DNA from: Solobacterium sp.
GTDB taxonomy: Bacteria; Bacillota_I; Bacilli_A; Erysipelotrichales; Erysipelotrichaceae
Assembly (NCBI GenBank): GCA_017543005.1
Contig: JAFWEA010000167.1
Location: forward strand, 1-7,770
Direction: 5' to 3'
DNA: 7,770 bases
In this document: positions 6,183-7,770 of the stretch, piece after piece
Layout: each line of letters starts with the position of its first letter
Position numbering within the stretch: position 1 is the first letter of the stretch
Notes under the pieces: generated by a model
The model's input: the letters and a program-made list of their open reading frames with translations, nothing else
The model's database searches: none
What the model was told of the DNA's origin: nothing
Made by a program: the position numbers and the translations under genes

Positions 6183-7533
6183 ACCGGAAATAAATCAGAA
6201 GCGAAATTGCGTCGACAATGGTCGTAATAAACGGCGAAGCCATGACCGCCGGGTCGAATCCGAGCTGCTTGGCAACAATCGGCAGCGTACAGCCGACCAG
6301 CTTGGCCGCAAACACGGTCACCACCAGGGTCATGCAGATAACCATGGCCACATAGACTGTAATCGGATTGTGGAACAGCCCCCGGTCAATCAGCATCAGC
6401 TTGGCAAAGTTACAGGCCGCCAGGGTAATGCCGATAATTAGGGAAACCCGCATCTCCTTCCAGATGACATCCTTCAGGTTATGGATCGAGATCTCATCCA
6501 GCGAGATACCGCGGATGATCGTAACACTGGCCTGGGAGCCGGCATTACCGCCGGTATCCATCAGCATCGGGATATAGGCAGTCAGGATCGTGACCGCCGC
6601 CAGCGCGCTTTCAAACGAAGAGATGATCTGGCCGGTAAAGGTGGCCGACACCATCAGCAGCAGCAGCCATGGCAGTCTGGCCTTGACGGTATCGAAGATG
6701 CCGGTCTTGAGGTACGGCTTCTCCGACGGCGTGATAGCGGCCATCTTTTCGATATCCTCGGTCGCCTCTTCTTCCATGATATCGATGACATCGTCGACGG
6801 TGATGATGCCGACCATGCGGTTTTCCTTATCGACAACCGGCAGGGCCGTGAAGTCGTATTTCTTGAAGATCTGGGCAACTGCTTCCTGGTCTTCCGTGGT
6901 ATTGCAGGAGACGACCTCCTCATGCATGAAGTCACCGACCCGGGCATCCTCCGGCATCATGATCAGATGCCGCAGTCCGACGGTCCCGAGCAGAACCCGC
7001 TTGGAGCTGAGCACGTAAAGGACATTGACTGTCTCGGAATCGACACCCTTCTGGCGGATGCGGGCAAAAGCCTGGGCCGCCGTCATGTCTTCCTTCAGGT
7101 CCATGAACTCGGTTGTCATGATCGAACCGGCGGATTCTTCCGGATACCGCAGCAGATGATTGATATCCTTGCGGGTTTCCGGGTTGGCATTGGCCAGGAG
7201 CTTCTTGACGACATTGGCCGGCATTTCCTCAAGCAGGTCAGCCGCATCATCCGCGTACAGGTTATCGATGATACTGCCGGCTTCCTTATCGGACAGGGAT
7301 GTGATGATGTACTGCTGGCTGTCCTGTTCCAACAGAGAAAAGACATCGGCAGCCAGTTCTTTCGGGAACAGACGGAACATCTTGAGCATATCCTCATCTT
7401 CCATCTTTTCCAGCACGGCAGCGACATCAGGCTCGTTCATTTCCGCGGCTTTTTCCCGCAGATCCGTATAACGCTTGTTCTTTAAAAGATCCCGAAATTC
7501 TTCAAGATCCTGAAGTTCCTTTTCTTCGTTCAT
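6157..7533 (-). CDS. mgtE: MgtE-type magnesium transporter
   Basis: Inner-membrane Mg2+ channel/transporter, 458 residues, full length for the family. Seen: an acidic helical N domain (to about residue 135, with repeats such as KEAGSIIDNLYADDAADLLE); a CBS pair (about 140-265, including PEESAGSIMTTEF and ALPVVDKENRMVGIITVDDV), which in this family senses cytosolic Mg2+; then about five membrane segments from P288 to the end. The signature MDTGGNAGSQ starts near D326, and D441 in TTIVDAISLLIYF corresponds to the pore-site Asp432 of the Thermus MgtE. AAAGGAGG (7548-7541), 7 nt before the ATG at 7533, fixes the start. The leader has a promoter and a small overlapping ORF but no M-box that I can recognise. 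spx follows after 33 nt. The product is clear; ion specificity is assumed from the family. Confidence 0.96.
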   Translation of the reverse strand: MNEEKELQDLEEFRDLLKNKRYTDLREKAAEMNEPDVAAVLEKMEDEDMLKMFRLFPKELAADVFSLLEQDSQQYIITSLSDKEAGSIIDNLYADDAADLLEEMPANVVKKLLANANPETRKDINHLLRYPEESAGSIMTTEFMDLKEDMTAAQAFARIRQKGVDSETVNVLYVLSSKRVLLGTVGLRHLIMMPEDARVGDFMHEEVVSCNTTEDQEAVAQIFKKYDFTALPVVDKENRMVGIITVDDVIDIMEEEATEDIEKMAAITPSEKPYLKTGIFDTVKARLPWLLLLMVSATFTGQIISSFESALAAVTILTAYIPMLMDTGGNAGSQASVTIIRGISLDEISIHNLKDVIWKEMRVSLIIGITLAACNFAKLMLIDRGLFHNPITVYVAMVICMTLVVTVFAAKLVGCTLPIVAKQLGFDPAVMASPFITTIVDAISLLIYFRFATMLLGL

Positions 7534-7612
7534 GGCAATTCCTCCTTTGGCAGATCATATGATCAGACAACGCAAAAAACAGGCAACATAAATACACACC
7601 GTCACTGTTCAT
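7502..7612 (-). CDS. Small leader ORF overlapping the mgtE start (36 aa)
   Basis: ATG at 7612 is preceded by GGAGG (7624-7620) with a 7-nt spacer, as strong a ribosome site as any in the window, and lies about 23 nt after the predicted mgtE transcription start. The frame runs 36 codons to TGA at 7504-7502, passing through the mgtE Shine-Dalgarno and ending 29 nt inside mgtE in another frame. The peptide starts MNSDGVYLCCLFFALS and continues with a basic, Cys- and Arg-containing part. It has no proline run like the enterobacterial mgtL leader. I recognise no family. Translation would drag ribosomes over the mgtE start, so a regulatory leader peptide is the natural reading; the ORF could also be fortuitous, with only the site conserved. 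Confidence 0.5.
   Translation of the reverse strand: MNSDGVYLCCLFFALSDHMICQRRNCHERRKGTSGS
7553..7564. repeat. 12-bp perfect palindrome in the mgtE leader
   Basis: GATCATATGATC is fully self-complementary and lies 5 nt upstream of the mgtE Shine-Dalgarno stretch, within the small leader ORF. It could be an operator for a dimeric regulator or part of an RNA fold near the ribosome site. No known operator is matched. Confidence 0.45.
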
Positions 7613-7641
7613 ACGACCACCTCCGTTCATTACCAATTTTC

Positions 7642-7671
7642 ATTTTAATGAGTTTTCCGCACCCCGGTCAA
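7642..7671 (-). promoter_or_regulatory. Predicted mgtE promoter
   Basis: The minus strand has TTGACC (7671-7666), an 18-nt spacer and TAAAAT (7647-7642), each box matching five of six sigma-A consensus bases. The -35 begins one base after the stop of the upstream gene. Transcription would start near 7635, about 100 nt before mgtE and shortly before the leader ORF. It is the best promoter match in the window. Confidence 0.65.
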
Positions 7672-7672
7672 T

Positions 7673-7770
7673 TCATTTTCCCGCCATATCCCGGTTTTTC
7701 TGCAGCAGGTCCATGACCCGGCCGGCATCGGCATCAGGGACCTCCTCCTTCTGCAGAAGATTGAGATATG
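7673..7770 (-). CDS. C-terminal end of an unrecognised protein (partial)
   Basis: The minus strand frame has 31 codons from the window edge to TGA at 7675-7673, ending LLQKNRDMAGK. The visible part is charged and helical in character, with LLQK occurring twice (in LNLLQKEEV and MDLLQKN). The codon composition resembles the neighbours. It is too short to assign a function, and the gene itself lies outside the window. The mgtE promoter starts immediately after its stop, and no terminator is seen between them. Confidence 0.6.
   Translation of the reverse strand, partial: YLNLLQKEEVPDADAGRVMDLLQKNRDMAGK

Noticed and set aside
6481..7485. 334-codon plus-strand ORF
   Set aside because: Antisense shadow of mgtE, rich in Asp, His and Gln; mgtE has all family motifs and a strong ribosome site.
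7571..7609. Possible attenuator in the mgtE leader: AACAG...CTGTT followed by a T6 run
   Set aside because: The stem is only about five pairs with a large loop and few G-C pairs, too weak to call a terminator by eye.
1..7770. Mobile elements, CRISPR, tRNA, rRNA, toxin-antitoxin or defence genes
   Set aside because: I looked for transposase motifs, regularly spaced repeats, tRNA-like cloverleaf ends and small gene pairs on both strands and saw none. The genes are conserved housekeeping functions with uniform composition.

Overview
The window looks like an ordinary stretch of chromosome from a member of the Bacillota (Firmicutes). All genes lie on the minus strand, so transcription runs from high to low coordinates. 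The evidence for the group is an Ala-type T-box leader ahead of alaS, an Spx-family regulator, a RecD2-type helicase with no RecB or RecC nearby, strong AGGAGG-type ribosome binding sites, and an mnmA-recD2-alaS order resembling the trmU-yrrB-yrrC...alaS neighbourhood of Bacillus subtilis. The base composition seems to be a little over half G+C by eye, and the alanyl-tRNA synthetase N-terminus resembles Erysipelotrichia-like sequences, but that finer placement is only a guess.

Layout in the direction of transcription: (1) 7770-7673, the last 31 codons of an unrecognised gene. (2) 7671-7534, a promoter and leader for mgtE. The leader carries a small ORF with a near-perfect ribosome binding site that overlaps the mgtE start out of frame, plus a 12-bp perfect palindrome. 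(3) 7533-6157, mgtE, a Mg2+ channel/transporter. (4) 6123-5680, an Spx/MgsR-family redox regulator, probably starting at TTG, with a cysteine-rich C-terminal tail. (5) A 9-bp hairpin with a GAAA loop that contains the spx stop and is followed by a short T-rich run. (6) 5642-4497, mnmA, the tRNA 2-thiouridylase, whose start is ambiguous. (7) 4496-2295, recD2, whose ATG directly abuts the mnmA stop. (8) 2243-2036, a well-formed T-box with GCU specifier, stem III, UGGU antiterminator bulge and terminator. (9) 2016-1, alaS, cut by the window edge inside the CxxxH metal motif of the editing domain.

Functionally this is housekeeping: Mg2+ import, thiol-stress transcription control, wobble-uridine thiolation, DNA repair helicase, and alanine charging controlled by uncharged tRNA-Ala. 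I see no mobile element, CRISPR array, tRNA, rRNA or defence system, and I do not claim a new system. The points most worth checking are the mgtE leader ORF, the cysteine-rich Spx tail, and the spx/mnmA junction, where a hairpin, a TATAAT box and two competing mnmA start codons coincide.
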